A stretch of DNA of 16,574 nucleotides from positions 1-16,574 of the forward strand of contig CADBNA010000012.1 in assembly GCA_902795835.1 (NCBI GenBank), given 5' to 3'. The position numbers were made by a program, and so were the translations under genes. The notes below the pieces were generated by a model. The model worked only from the letters and a program-made list of their open reading frames with translations. It was not told the origin of the DNA and ran no database searches. This document shows, in pieces, positions 1 to 7,016 of this stretch. Each line of letters begins with the position of its first letter. Position 1 is the first letter of the stretch. The DNA comes from an uncultured Lachnospiraceae bacterium. Its GTDB lineage: Bacteria > Bacillota_A > Clostridia > Lachnospirales > Lachnospiraceae.

Positions 1-340
1 CGAGTTTATGATTTCTGCGAATGTTCTTAGCAGATGACGTGAATGCTTAGAAGTTCTTTGCGCGGAAGCCGTTTGAATGTTCATACAATTTCTCTCCCGC
101 ATCCCGTTTTGCAATTACCTATGTAATGTCTCAAATGCCGTTTTGTGCCGGCATCCGAAACGATACCGTGCTTTCAATAATACGTCCGCGGTATGGAGGA
201 TGCAAGTTTTTTTTTAGGAACCGGGGAATTCTTCCCCGGCGCAGAGCAGCAGCGCAAGGAAGATGTGGAAAAGAAATACGCCTTGTGATATATATGTACT
301 ATAAAGGTTATCCTTAAGAGACAGTGAGGCGTCTGCGGAT
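1..340. other. Non-coding leader upstream of the ABC exporter genes
   Basis: No convincing gene is present. Forward reading frames from position 1 hit stops within about 40 bases, so at most the last few codons of an upstream gene could lie here. The stretch is more AT-rich than the genes. It contains an interrupted stem followed by nine T (151-215), a short perfect hairpin (221-239) and an AT-rich segment around 283-305 (TACTAT/TATAAA-like) that could be a -10 region, although no good -35 lies at the right distance. A 63-codon reading frame (126-317) has no ribosome binding site and runs through the hairpins, so it was not accepted. Confidence 0.6.
151..215 (+). terminator. Candidate intrinsic terminator or attenuator
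   Basis: GCATCC (151-156) pairs with GGATGC (198-203). Inside it, ATACCG (163-168) pairs with CGGTAT (189-194), giving 12 pairs interrupted by a 6x3 internal loop. AAG and then nine T (207-215) follow directly. A stem followed by a U-run is the form of a rho-independent terminator, either ending an upstream gene or attenuating the exporter operon. The interrupted stem and 20-base loop make it weaker than a textbook case. Confidence 0.45.
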
Positions 341-2245
341 ATGACGGAAAAAGACCGGCAGCAGTTTCCCGGCAACCGGGCCATGATCACATACTTCCTG
401 CGGGGCAGCAGGAGGTATTTTTTGCTGAGCATGTGCATGGCTGTTCTGGCAGCGGCTGCGGATATGGTCAGCCCCAAGATTATCGAATATACAGTGGATT
501 CCGTCATAGGCAGCAAGCCTCTGGCTGCGCCTGCCTGGGTGCGGAACCTGTTCAATGCTGGCGGGGGAACGGCGTATCTGAGGGGACATCTTTTTCTGGC
601 GGCCGCTGTGCTTGCCGTATCCGCCCTGGCGGCGGCCCTTTTCCGGTATCTGTTCCGGCTGATGAATGCAAAAGGAGCGGAACAGCTGGTCCGCCGCATG
701 CGGGACTCTCTGTACAGCCATATCCTGGATCTTCCATATGCCTGGTTCGGGGAGAATCACACCGGCGAGATCATACAGCGCTGCACGTCTGATGTGGAAA
801 CTGTCAAAACGTTTGTGTCCGAGCAGCTGACTTCTCTTTTTCAGGTTACGGTACTGATCGGGCTGTCCATGTATTTTATGGCGGACATCCATATGGGAAT
901 GGCAGCCATTGAAGCCGTTTTTATACCGCTGGTTGTGCTTTCCTCTGTGGTGTTTTACGGAATTGTGGGCAGCTCGTTCGGAAAGGTTGACGAGACGGAG
1001 GCGGAACTGTCCGGCATCGTCCAGGAAAATCTGACCGGAATACGGGTCGTGCGCGCTTTCGGAAGAGAGGCGTATGAGAGAAACCGCTTTCTGGAGAAAA
1101 ATGAGATTTACACTGGTCTGTGGATCCGGCTGATGCGCACGCTGTCTGCTTTCTGGGTGGCCGGAGAAACCCTGTCCCTGTTCCGGAATCTTGCCATGGC
1201 TGTGCTGGGCGCAGTCTTCTGCATCAGGGGCACACTGACGGCCGGTGAGTACCTGGCGTTCATCTCGTATAACGCGCTGATCACGACGCCGGTGCGCAGA
1301 CTGGGACGCATGATCATGGAGATGAGCAAGGCCGGCGTATCCGTCGGGAGGATCCGCGAGATCATGAATGCCCCTGCGGAAGCGGATAAGACCGCTGAGG
1401 CGGTCCTGAATCTGCGCAGCGACAGAGAAGAGCCGGGCTCCGCTGCCGAAGCGTCCGGACGGGAAGCGCGGCCGGAAACGCAGACCCTGACGCGGGGCGA
1501 TATCTGCTTCCGGCATGTCACATACACCTATCCGGGCACCTCGGCTCCCGTTCTGCAGGATATCAGCCTGACGGTTCCCGCGGGCACAACGGTAGGCATA
1601 CTGGGCATGACGGGCTCCGGAAAATCTACGCTTCTCTATCTGCTGGACCGGCTGTATGAGCTGCCGGAAGAAGACGGACGCATTACCATCGGGGGACAGG
1701 ATATCCGCACGATCAGCAGGCATATGCTCCGGCGGAGCATAGGACTGGTTCTGCAGGAACCGTTTCTGTTCTCCGGCACGATCCGGGACAATATTGCCCT
1801 GGGAAAGCCCGGCGCTTCGGAAGAAGAGGTCCGGCAGGCTGCGATTGTGGCCGGGCTGGATGAGACGGTCAGCCATTTTCCGGCCGGCTATCAGACGATT
1901 GTCGGCGAGAGGGGCGTTACGCTCTCCGGAGGGCAGCGCCAGAGGACAGCCATCGCGCAGATGCTGATCCGAGAACCGCCGGTCATGATTTTTGATGATG
2001 CGCTCTCCGCCGTTGACGCCGAGACGGATGCAAAGATCCGCTCCAATCTGCAGAAATACCTGACTGGCAGCAGGAAACCGACGGTATTTCTGGTCTCTCA
2101 CAGGGCAGCAACTCTGCGGAATGCAGACCAGATTCTGGTGATGGACAGGGGCAGGATCGTACAGCGTGGGACACATGAGGAACTGCTGGGCAGGGAAGGC
2201 ATTTACCGCCGGATCTGCCGCCTGCAGATGCAGAGTGAGTATTGA
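341..2245 (+). CDS. ABC transporter half-subunit (permease + ATPase), degenerate Walker B
   Basis: This 634-residue half-transporter of the ABC exporter type (MsbA/BmrC-like) moves a substrate, often lipid, drug or peptide, across the cytoplasmic membrane. The N-terminal ~330 residues are the hydrophobic permease domain, expected to form six helices. After a charged linker (about 345-388) comes the ATPase: Walker A GMTGSGKST (422-430), Q-loop LVLQEP, signature LSGGQ (528-532), Walker B VMIFDD (548-553) and H-loop His587. The residue after the Walker B Asp is Asp553, not the catalytic Glu. In the exporter family this marks the subunit supplying the degenerate site of a heterodimer, so it should pair with the next gene. 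The ATG at 341 follows GAGG at 326-329. Its stop overlaps the upstream edge of the next gene's translation signal. Substrate is unknown. Confidence 0.93.
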   Translation: MTEKDRQQFPGNRAMITYFLRGSRRYFLLSMCMAVLAAAADMVSPKIIEYTVDSVIGSKPLAAPAWVRNLFNAGGGTAYLRGHLFLAAAVLAVSALAAALFRYLFRLMNAKGAEQLVRRMRDSLYSHILDLPYAWFGENHTGEIIQRCTSDVETVKTFVSEQLTSLFQVTVLIGLSMYFMADIHMGMAAIEAVFIPLVVLSSVVFYGIVGSSFGKVDETEAELSGIVQENLTGIRVVRAFGREAYERNRFLEKNEIYTGLWIRLMRTLSAFWVAGETLSLFRNLAMAVLGAVFCIRGTLTAGEYLAFISYNALITTPVRRLGRMIMEMSKAGVSVGRIREIMNAPAEADKTAEAVLNLRSDREEPGSAAEASGREARPETQTLTRGDICFRHVTYTYPGTSAPVLQDISLTVPAGTTVGILGMTGSGKSTLLYLLDRLYELPEEDGRITIGGQDIRTISRHMLRRSIGLVLQEPFLFSGTIRDNIALGKPGASEEEVRQAAIVAGLDETVSHFPAGYQTIVGERGVTLSGGQRQRTAIAQMLIREPPVMIFDDALSAVDAETDAKIRSNLQKYLTGSRKPTVFLVSHRAATLRNADQILVMDRGRIVQRGTHEELLGREGIYRRICRLQMQSEY

Positions 2246-2250
2246 GGAAG
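2244..2250 (+). promoter_or_regulatory. Ribosome binding site fixing the second ABC gene start
   Basis: GAGGAAG ends 6 bases before ATG 2257. It supports that start over the in-frame TTG at 2242, which overlaps the upstream stop codon and has a poorer upstream signal. Confidence 0.65.
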
Positions 2251-2256
2251 TCTGTT

Positions 2257-4062
2257 ATGCCTGAGAAGCCGAGAACAGAAAAGCAGAGACATCTTCCTCT
2301 GTTCGGGCTGCCGAAGATCCTCCCGTTTATCCGTCCGTACCGGCTGACGATCGCGGCCATGATCACAATGGGGGCGGCAAGCAGTCTGGCAGACGCGGTT
2401 TATCCTCTGTTTGACCGGTATGTGCTGGACCATTTTATCGGTGAGAAAACGCTTTCCGGCATGCATATGTTTGCTGCGGGGTATGTGCTGCTTGTCATTG
2501 TACAGCAGGCGGTCAATTACTGGTCCATGCGCATGTGCGGGAGTGTTGAAATGCGCATTGACAGGGACCTCCGCAATGCGGCTTTTTCCCACCTGCAGGA
2601 ACTGTCAGTCTCGTACTACAACCGGAACAGCGTGGGCTACATCCATGCCCGGGTCATGAGCGATACGGGCAAGATCGGGGAACTGGCGGCATGGCGCATG
2701 ATGGATATGATCTGGTATCTCTCTTACCTGATATTTGTATTTGTCATGATGTTCCTGATTCATCCGCCCCTTGCACTGCTCGTCACGCTGCTCGTGCCGG
2801 CTGCGGCCGTGCTGGTCTCTCTGTTTCAGGGCAGGCTCACAGCCCTCAACCGGCAGGTGAGGGAAATCAACGCAAAGATCACCGGCCGATTCAATGAAGG
2901 CGTATCCGGGGCGCGCAGCATTAAAGTGCTGGTGACGGAAGAACGTATGAAGAAGGCTTTTCTGACGGAGACGGCGCGGATGCAGCGGATATCTGTCCGG
3001 GCAGGGCGCTGCTCGGCACTGTTTATTTCTTCTGTGACCCTGCTGTCCTCCCTGGCGCTTGCCATGGTTCTGTGGCAGGGCGGCATGCTGACCAGAGAAC
3101 GGCTGATGGGGATCGGCACGCTGTCTGTGTTTATGTCCTATGCAGTCAGTCTTCTGGAACCTGTGCAGGTAATGATTGAGACGCTTGCCAGCCTGATTGC
3201 GATTCAGGTGAATATCGAACGGTTCTCCCAGCTTCTGGAGGAGAGGACAGAGATCACGGACCGGCCGGATGTCACAGCCGTCTACGGAGACAGTTTTCTG
3301 CCCCGCCGGGAGAACTGGGAACCCCTGGAGGGAGCAGTGGAGTTCCGTGACGTGACATTCCGCTATCCGGACGGCGATGAAAATGTTCTGGAGCATTTTC
3401 AGCTGCGGGTGGAGCCGGGGCAGAGAGTCGCGATCGTCGGTGAGACCGGGGCGGGAAAATCGACGCTGGTTAATCTTGTCTGCCGGTTTTTTGAACCGAC
3501 GGAAGGCAGGCTGCTGATAGACGGCCGCGACGTGAGAGACCGGTCACAGCTCTGGCTTCACAGCCATATCGGGTATGTCCAGCAGAGTCCCTATCTGTTC
3601 TCCGGATCGGTCCGCGATAACATGCGGTATGGCCGGCCGGAAGCTTCGGATGAGGAAATCATGGAAGCGCTTCGTCTGGTTTCGGCGGACCACATTGTAG
3701 AGCGAATGGAAGGGGGACTTGACAGCCCCCTCGGAGAAGGCGGGGACCAGCTCTCAACCGGGGAAAAACAGCTGTTTTCCATGGCGAGGGCGCTTCTGGC
3801 TGATCCGGCTATCCTGATTCTGGATGAGGCGACTTCTTCTATTGATACGGTGACAGAGGAACTGCTGCAGAGAGCAGTGGAAACGGTCGTGAAAGGCCGT
3901 ACATCCTTTGTGATCGCACACCGTCTGTCAACCATTGTGCGCGCTGATGTTATACTTGCCGTGAAGGACGGCGCAATCAGGGAGCAGGGCACACATGAGG
4001 AACTGATGCAGAGAGACGGGTATTACAGCAGACTGTACAGACAGCAGTTTTCAGGAACATAA
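2257..4062 (+). CDS. ABC transporter half-subunit (permease + ATPase), catalytic Walker B partner
   Basis: This second ABC exporter half-subunit, 601 residues from ATG 2257 (an upstream TTG at 2242 is in frame), is the likely dimer partner of the preceding gene. The N-terminal ~320 residues form the permease domain. The ATPase has Walker A GETGAGKST (395-403), Q-loop YVQQSP, signature LSTGEKQ (499-505), Walker B ILILDE (519-524) with the catalytic Glu524, D-loop SSID and H-loop His555. The signature departs from LSGGQ. In the head-to-tail ATPase dimer this altered signature faces the Walker motifs of the first subunit, so both deviations fall in one ATP site while the other stays canonical. 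This matches the asymmetric exporters of the BmrC/BmrD, LmrC/LmrD and TM287/288 type. The 30-base gap to the next gene suggests possible co-transcription downstream. Substrate is unknown. Confidence 0.93.
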   Translation: MPEKPRTEKQRHLPLFGLPKILPFIRPYRLTIAAMITMGAASSLADAVYPLFDRYVLDHFIGEKTLSGMHMFAAGYVLLVIVQQAVNYWSMRMCGSVEMRIDRDLRNAAFSHLQELSVSYYNRNSVGYIHARVMSDTGKIGELAAWRMMDMIWYLSYLIFVFVMMFLIHPPLALLVTLLVPAAAVLVSLFQGRLTALNRQVREINAKITGRFNEGVSGARSIKVLVTEERMKKAFLTETARMQRISVRAGRCSALFISSVTLLSSLALAMVLWQGGMLTRERLMGIGTLSVFMSYAVSLLEPVQVMIETLASLIAIQVNIERFSQLLEERTEITDRPDVTAVYGDSFLPRRENWEPLEGAVEFRDVTFRYPDGDENVLEHFQLRVEPGQRVAIVGETGAGKSTLVNLVCRFFEPTEGRLLIDGRDVRDRSQLWLHSHIGYVQQSPYLFSGSVRDNMRYGRPEASDEEIMEALRLVSADHIVERMEGGLDSPLGEGGDQLSTGEKQLFSMARALLADPAILILDEATSSIDTVTEELLQRAVETVVKGRTSFVIAHRLSTIVRADVILAVKDGAIREQGTHEELMQRDGYYSRLYRQQFSGT

Positions 4063-4092
4063 AAAGCGTTTTGGAGCCGGGGGAATATAAAG

Positions 4093-4959
4093 ATGACAAT
4101 GACAGAGCAGTATGAGCAGGACAGGGAACGGCTGATGTCCGAACTGGAAAATGCAGCCGATCCGGTGCGGGCCCAGACCGTGCTGGGCGCAGAGCTTGAC
4201 CGGATTCTGTTCCGGTATAATGAGCAGTGTCCGGATGAACGCGAGCGCCGGGCAGCCTCCTTCATGATCCAGACAGCCCGGATGGCCCTGAGCCTGGCGG
4301 ATACGGCGGGAGAGGTAAAGGTATGGGAACGGCAGAATGAGAGCAGGCAGAAGGGCGGGCCGGGGAGTCTGAAAGGCCTTCCGCTGGTGCTGCTGGCCGC
4401 GGGCATTGTCTGCGCAGGGCTGGTTTTTGCCATGGCGGCAGGACGTGCCTCCGGGGGCGGCCTTTCCTGGATTGTGACGGAAGGGATTCTGCTGGCCGCT
4501 TCTGCCGTCTGCTTCTGGCAGTCCGGCCATCTGCCGGGCAGGTCTGCGGCCCGGAAAGGGACGCAGCGGACAGAGATTTCCGTTGACGCGCACAAACTGT
4601 ACCGCAGCCTGCACAGCGTTCTTCTCACCATAGACAGGAATCTGGATGACATCCGCTCGGCTGCCGGCTGGGAAAAACGGTCACAGGCAAAACAGGATCT
4701 GCTGATCGACGGGAAAACACTGGAACTCTGCGCCGGACTGCTCGAGGCAGGGACATCGGGCGACGGTGCTTTTGCGCTGGAAAAACTGGATGACGTAAAG
4801 TTTTTCCTGCACGAAAAGGGCATTGAAGCAGTGCCGTATTCACAGGAACATGAGGACTGGTTTGACCTGCTGCCCGGTGCAGGGACGGGAACCGTCCGCC
4901 CGGCACTGGCCGCTGAGGGTGTGCTTCTGAAGAAGGGGCTGGCAGTCGGAGGAAGGTGA
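4093..4959 (+). CDS. Two-TM membrane protein with GrpE-like C-terminal region
   Basis: This 288-residue protein has no family I can name outright. The N-terminus (1-90) is charged and helical. Two hydrophobic segments follow (about 95-116 and 126-144), separated by a short glycine-rich turn, so both ends probably face the cytoplasm. The C-terminal part (about 165-285) starts with helix LYRSLHSVLLTIDRNLDDI. It continues with GIEAV (243-247), then an acidic, aromatic stretch and a GTV...GVLLKKG pattern (266-284). The order matches GrpE: a helix of LLpvlDNLe type, then GvE.i, an FDP..H region and a beta-wing G-T/N-V...GY.Lk.R. The next gene, overlapping or 5 bases away, is an Hsp70-like ATPase, the partner expected for a nucleotide exchange factor. 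I infer a membrane-anchored GrpE-like factor; the similarity is remote. ATG 4093 (or 4099) follows GGGGG at 4079-4083. Confidence 0.8.
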   Translation: MTMTEQYEQDRERLMSELENAADPVRAQTVLGAELDRILFRYNEQCPDERERRAASFMIQTARMALSLADTAGEVKVWERQNESRQKGGPGSLKGLPLVLLAAGIVCAGLVFAMAAGRASGGGLSWIVTEGILLAASAVCFWQSGHLPGRSAARKGTQRTEISVDAHKLYRSLHSVLLTIDRNLDDIRSAAGWEKRSQAKQDLLIDGKTLELCAGLLEAGTSGDGAFALEKLDDVKFFLHEKGIEAVPYSQEHEDWFDLLPGAGTGTVRPALAAEGVLLKKGLAVGGR

Positions 4960-4964
4960 GAGGT

Positions 4965-6878
4965 ATGGACAGATTTTTTGGATTTGATCTCGGGGATGCA
5001 GAAAGTGCCGTATCCCGCCTGAACAAAAAAGATCAGAAGGATCCGGAGGTCCTGAAGATCTGCGGAGAAAAAAGTCTGGTCAGCGCCTATGCACTGATGC
5101 AGGACGGGGAACTGGTAATTGGCGAAAAGGCCTGCTATCTGGCCAATGCCGTAAAAAGGAAGCTGCGTTTTAAGAGCGGTTTTCTCACGAAACCGGAAGC
5201 GTCGGCGGATATACGGAGTTTTGCCGCAGGTGTCCTGGGTGAGCTGTATGGCAGCGGAGACCTGGTGAAGAATGAAGACTGCTGTTTCTACATCGGCTGC
5301 CCTGCGGGGTGGGACCGCAATGCCAGAGAACAGTACAGGGAAATATTTGAGAGGGTCGGCTATCCCCCCGCCAGGATTGTCTCCGAATCCCGGGCGGCTC
5401 TGGTCAGCGCATGCCAGTCCCGCCACCTGCAGGTGGGCCAGGACATTCTGTCCAAACCGGTGCTGGTTGTGGATATCGGGTCTTCCACGACCGATTTTGC
5501 CTATATTACAAACGGCCGCGAGGTAGAGATGCAGACAGCCGGTGAGGTGGCCCTGGGGGGCGGCATCATGGACGAAATCCTGCTGGAAGAGGCAGTTGCC
5601 GCATCGCCGGCAGAGACGAAGCTGCGCGCGGTCTTCCGCCAGAGCGAAGCCTGGAAGAATTACTGCGAATTTGCCGCCAGGAGGCTGAAAGAAAAGTATT
5701 TTTCCGATGAAGAATACTGGAAGGAAAATGAGTGCCGGGAATCCGTCCTGATTCAGTACAGGGGAACCCTGCGCCTCATCCTGCGGATTGACCGGGGCAT
5801 TGCGGACCGGCTGCTGAATAAGCCGGCAGAGCGGCTGGGGATGCGCTCTTTTCACGAGACATTTGTAAACAGTCTCAGAGAGGTCCGTGAAAATATCAGC
5901 GGCCAGATGCCGGAACTCCTGTTCCTGACCGGAGGCGTGTCAAAGCTTCCTGCGATCCGCAAATGGTGCCAGGAGGTTTTCGGGGAGGCCGTCGTGATTA
6001 CCGGTGTGGAGCCGGAGTTTTCCGTCTCCCGGGGGCTGGCGGCCTGCGGCAGAATCGATGAGGAACTGCGGGAATTCCGCAAAGACATTGATGAGCTGAC
6101 GGCATCCTCCGTTGTGGAAAACATCGTGAGGGAGCATATCGGGGAGCTGTACAGAGGAATTGTGGAGGCACTGGTCGATCCGATTCTGGAAGAAGTGGCC
6201 ATACCCGTATTCGAGCAGTGGAGAGACGGAGAAATCCTCCGGCTGTCCGATACGGACGAAGTGATGCGCAGCCGTGTGGAGGAGTTTCTGCATTCCGATG
6301 AGGCCAGGGAACTTCTGGCCGATCCGATCGCGCAGTGGATGAAACCCGTGGCCGATGAACTGGAGGAGTACACGGTTCCCATCTGTGTGAAGCATCAGGT
6401 GCCGTATACCGCGCTGAGTCTGAATTCCTATTTCTCCGCTTCCGATATCGACATCCGCATAGACGCGAAAAATGTATTTGCGGTCGGGGAGGTCACCTGG
6501 ATGATCGACTCCATTATTTCGATTCTGGTCGGCCTGATCTGCGGAGGAAGCGGCATTGCCCTGGTATCCGGCGGCGTCAGCGGCATCGTGGCGGGCATCC
6601 TGATCTCGCTCCTGGTGCTGATTCTGGGAAAGGAAAAAATGGAAAACGCCCTCCTGGATGCAGACCTTCCGAAGGTCCTGCGGAAAATGGTTTCCAGGAG
6701 ATCTTTCCGCTCCCGTCTTTCCAGCATCAGCGCGGATGTCAGGGAAGACCTGACCGAGAGCTTTGAAAATGAAAAAAATGAAGAGATCACCAGCCGGCTG
6801 GTCGACGATCTCTCCGAGCAGATCGAACTCTGTCTGACGAAGATGGCAGAAGTGGTGGAAATTCCGCTGGGAAGCTGA
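4965..6878 (+). CDS. Hsp70-like ATPase with atypical helical/hydrophobic C-terminus
   Basis: This 637-residue protein from ATG 4965 (an in-frame GTG at 4956 overlaps the upstream stop) has an N-terminal Hsp70/actin-fold ATPase. Phosphate-1 motif: FGFDLGDAES (5-14). A GEKA...AVKRKLR stretch near 53-68 matches the Hsp70 catalytic lysine region. CPAGWD...RIVSESRAAL corresponds to the VPA.F...EPTAAAL region. Phosphate-2: VDIGSSTTDF (169-178). Adenosine motif: LFLTGGVSKLPAI, with Gly323-Gly324. After residue ~350 the canonical beta-sandwich peptide-binding domain is not recognisable. Instead there is a long acidic helical region, a glycine-rich hydrophobic stretch (about 515-555) able to form a membrane hairpin, and a charged helical tail. 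ATP-driven conformational cycling at the membrane is inferred; the client is unknown. The GrpE-like gene directly upstream supports a chaperone-type role. No J-domain protein is visible in the window. Confidence 0.88.
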   Translation: MDRFFGFDLGDAESAVSRLNKKDQKDPEVLKICGEKSLVSAYALMQDGELVIGEKACYLANAVKRKLRFKSGFLTKPEASADIRSFAAGVLGELYGSGDLVKNEDCCFYIGCPAGWDRNAREQYREIFERVGYPPARIVSESRAALVSACQSRHLQVGQDILSKPVLVVDIGSSTTDFAYITNGREVEMQTAGEVALGGGIMDEILLEEAVAASPAETKLRAVFRQSEAWKNYCEFAARRLKEKYFSDEEYWKENECRESVLIQYRGTLRLILRIDRGIADRLLNKPAERLGMRSFHETFVNSLREVRENISGQMPELLFLTGGVSKLPAIRKWCQEVFGEAVVITGVEPEFSVSRGLAACGRIDEELREFRKDIDELTASSVVENIVREHIGELYRGIVEALVDPILEEVAIPVFEQWRDGEILRLSDTDEVMRSRVEEFLHSDEARELLADPIAQWMKPVADELEEYTVPICVKHQVPYTALSLNSYFSASDIDIRIDAKNVFAVGEVTWMIDSIISILVGLICGGSGIALVSGGVSGIVAGILISLLVLILGKEKMENALLDADLPKVLRKMVSRRSFRSRLSSISADVREDLTESFENEKNEEITSRLVDDLSEQIELCLTKMAEVVEIPLGS

Positions 6879-6905
6879 GGAACTGCTCCCAGGCCGCAAA
6901 AGAAC

Positions 6906-6934
6906 TTGACATCCCATTCTGTTTGAAGAATAAT
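6906..6934 (+). promoter_or_regulatory. Sigma-A promoter of the sugar mutase gene
   Basis: A perfect -35 TTGACA (6906-6911) is followed, after exactly 17 bases, by AATAAT (6929-6934), one mismatch from TATAAT. Transcription would start near 6941, leaving a leader of about 75 bases. A perfect TATAAT also occurs at 6940-6945, but only a poor -35 (TTCTGT) lies 17 bases before it. Confidence 0.75.
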
Positions 6935-6949
6935 CATTTTATAATGATT
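6932..6949. promoter_or_regulatory. Dyad overlapping the -10 and start region (possible operator)
   Basis: AATCATT (6932-6938) and AATGATT (6943-6949) are perfect 7-base inverted repeats around TTAT. The dyad covers the end of the -10 box and the expected transcription start, a usual place for repressor binding. No regulator gene is nearby to assign it to. Confidence 0.4.
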
Positions 6950-7016
6950 CTGCAACTATTGGCGTACTGCCGGCATACACACGCCGGTCATCAGGAAAGA
7001 AAGAAGGAAGCGCAGT

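Noticed and set aside
207..239. T-run plus perfect hairpin 221-239 as a terminator in its own right
   Set aside because: The T-run lies before the hairpin on the + strand and becomes an A-run after it on the minus strand, so it fits neither direction as a terminator.
126..317. 63-codon + strand frame in the leader
   Set aside because: No ribosome binding site, and it reads through the hairpins and T-run with an unlikely composition.
314..2176. 620-codon open frame on the minus strand opposite the first ABC gene
   Set aside because: The + strand protein has complete ABC exporter motifs. The antisense translation is rich in Arg, His, Gln and Pro and shows no domain; long antisense frames are expected in GC-rich genes.
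4023..5855. 610-codon open frame on the minus strand opposite the GrpE-like and Hsp70-like genes
   Set aside because: Low-complexity Ser/Arg-rich product spanning two genes with good motifs on the + strand; treated as a codon-bias shadow.
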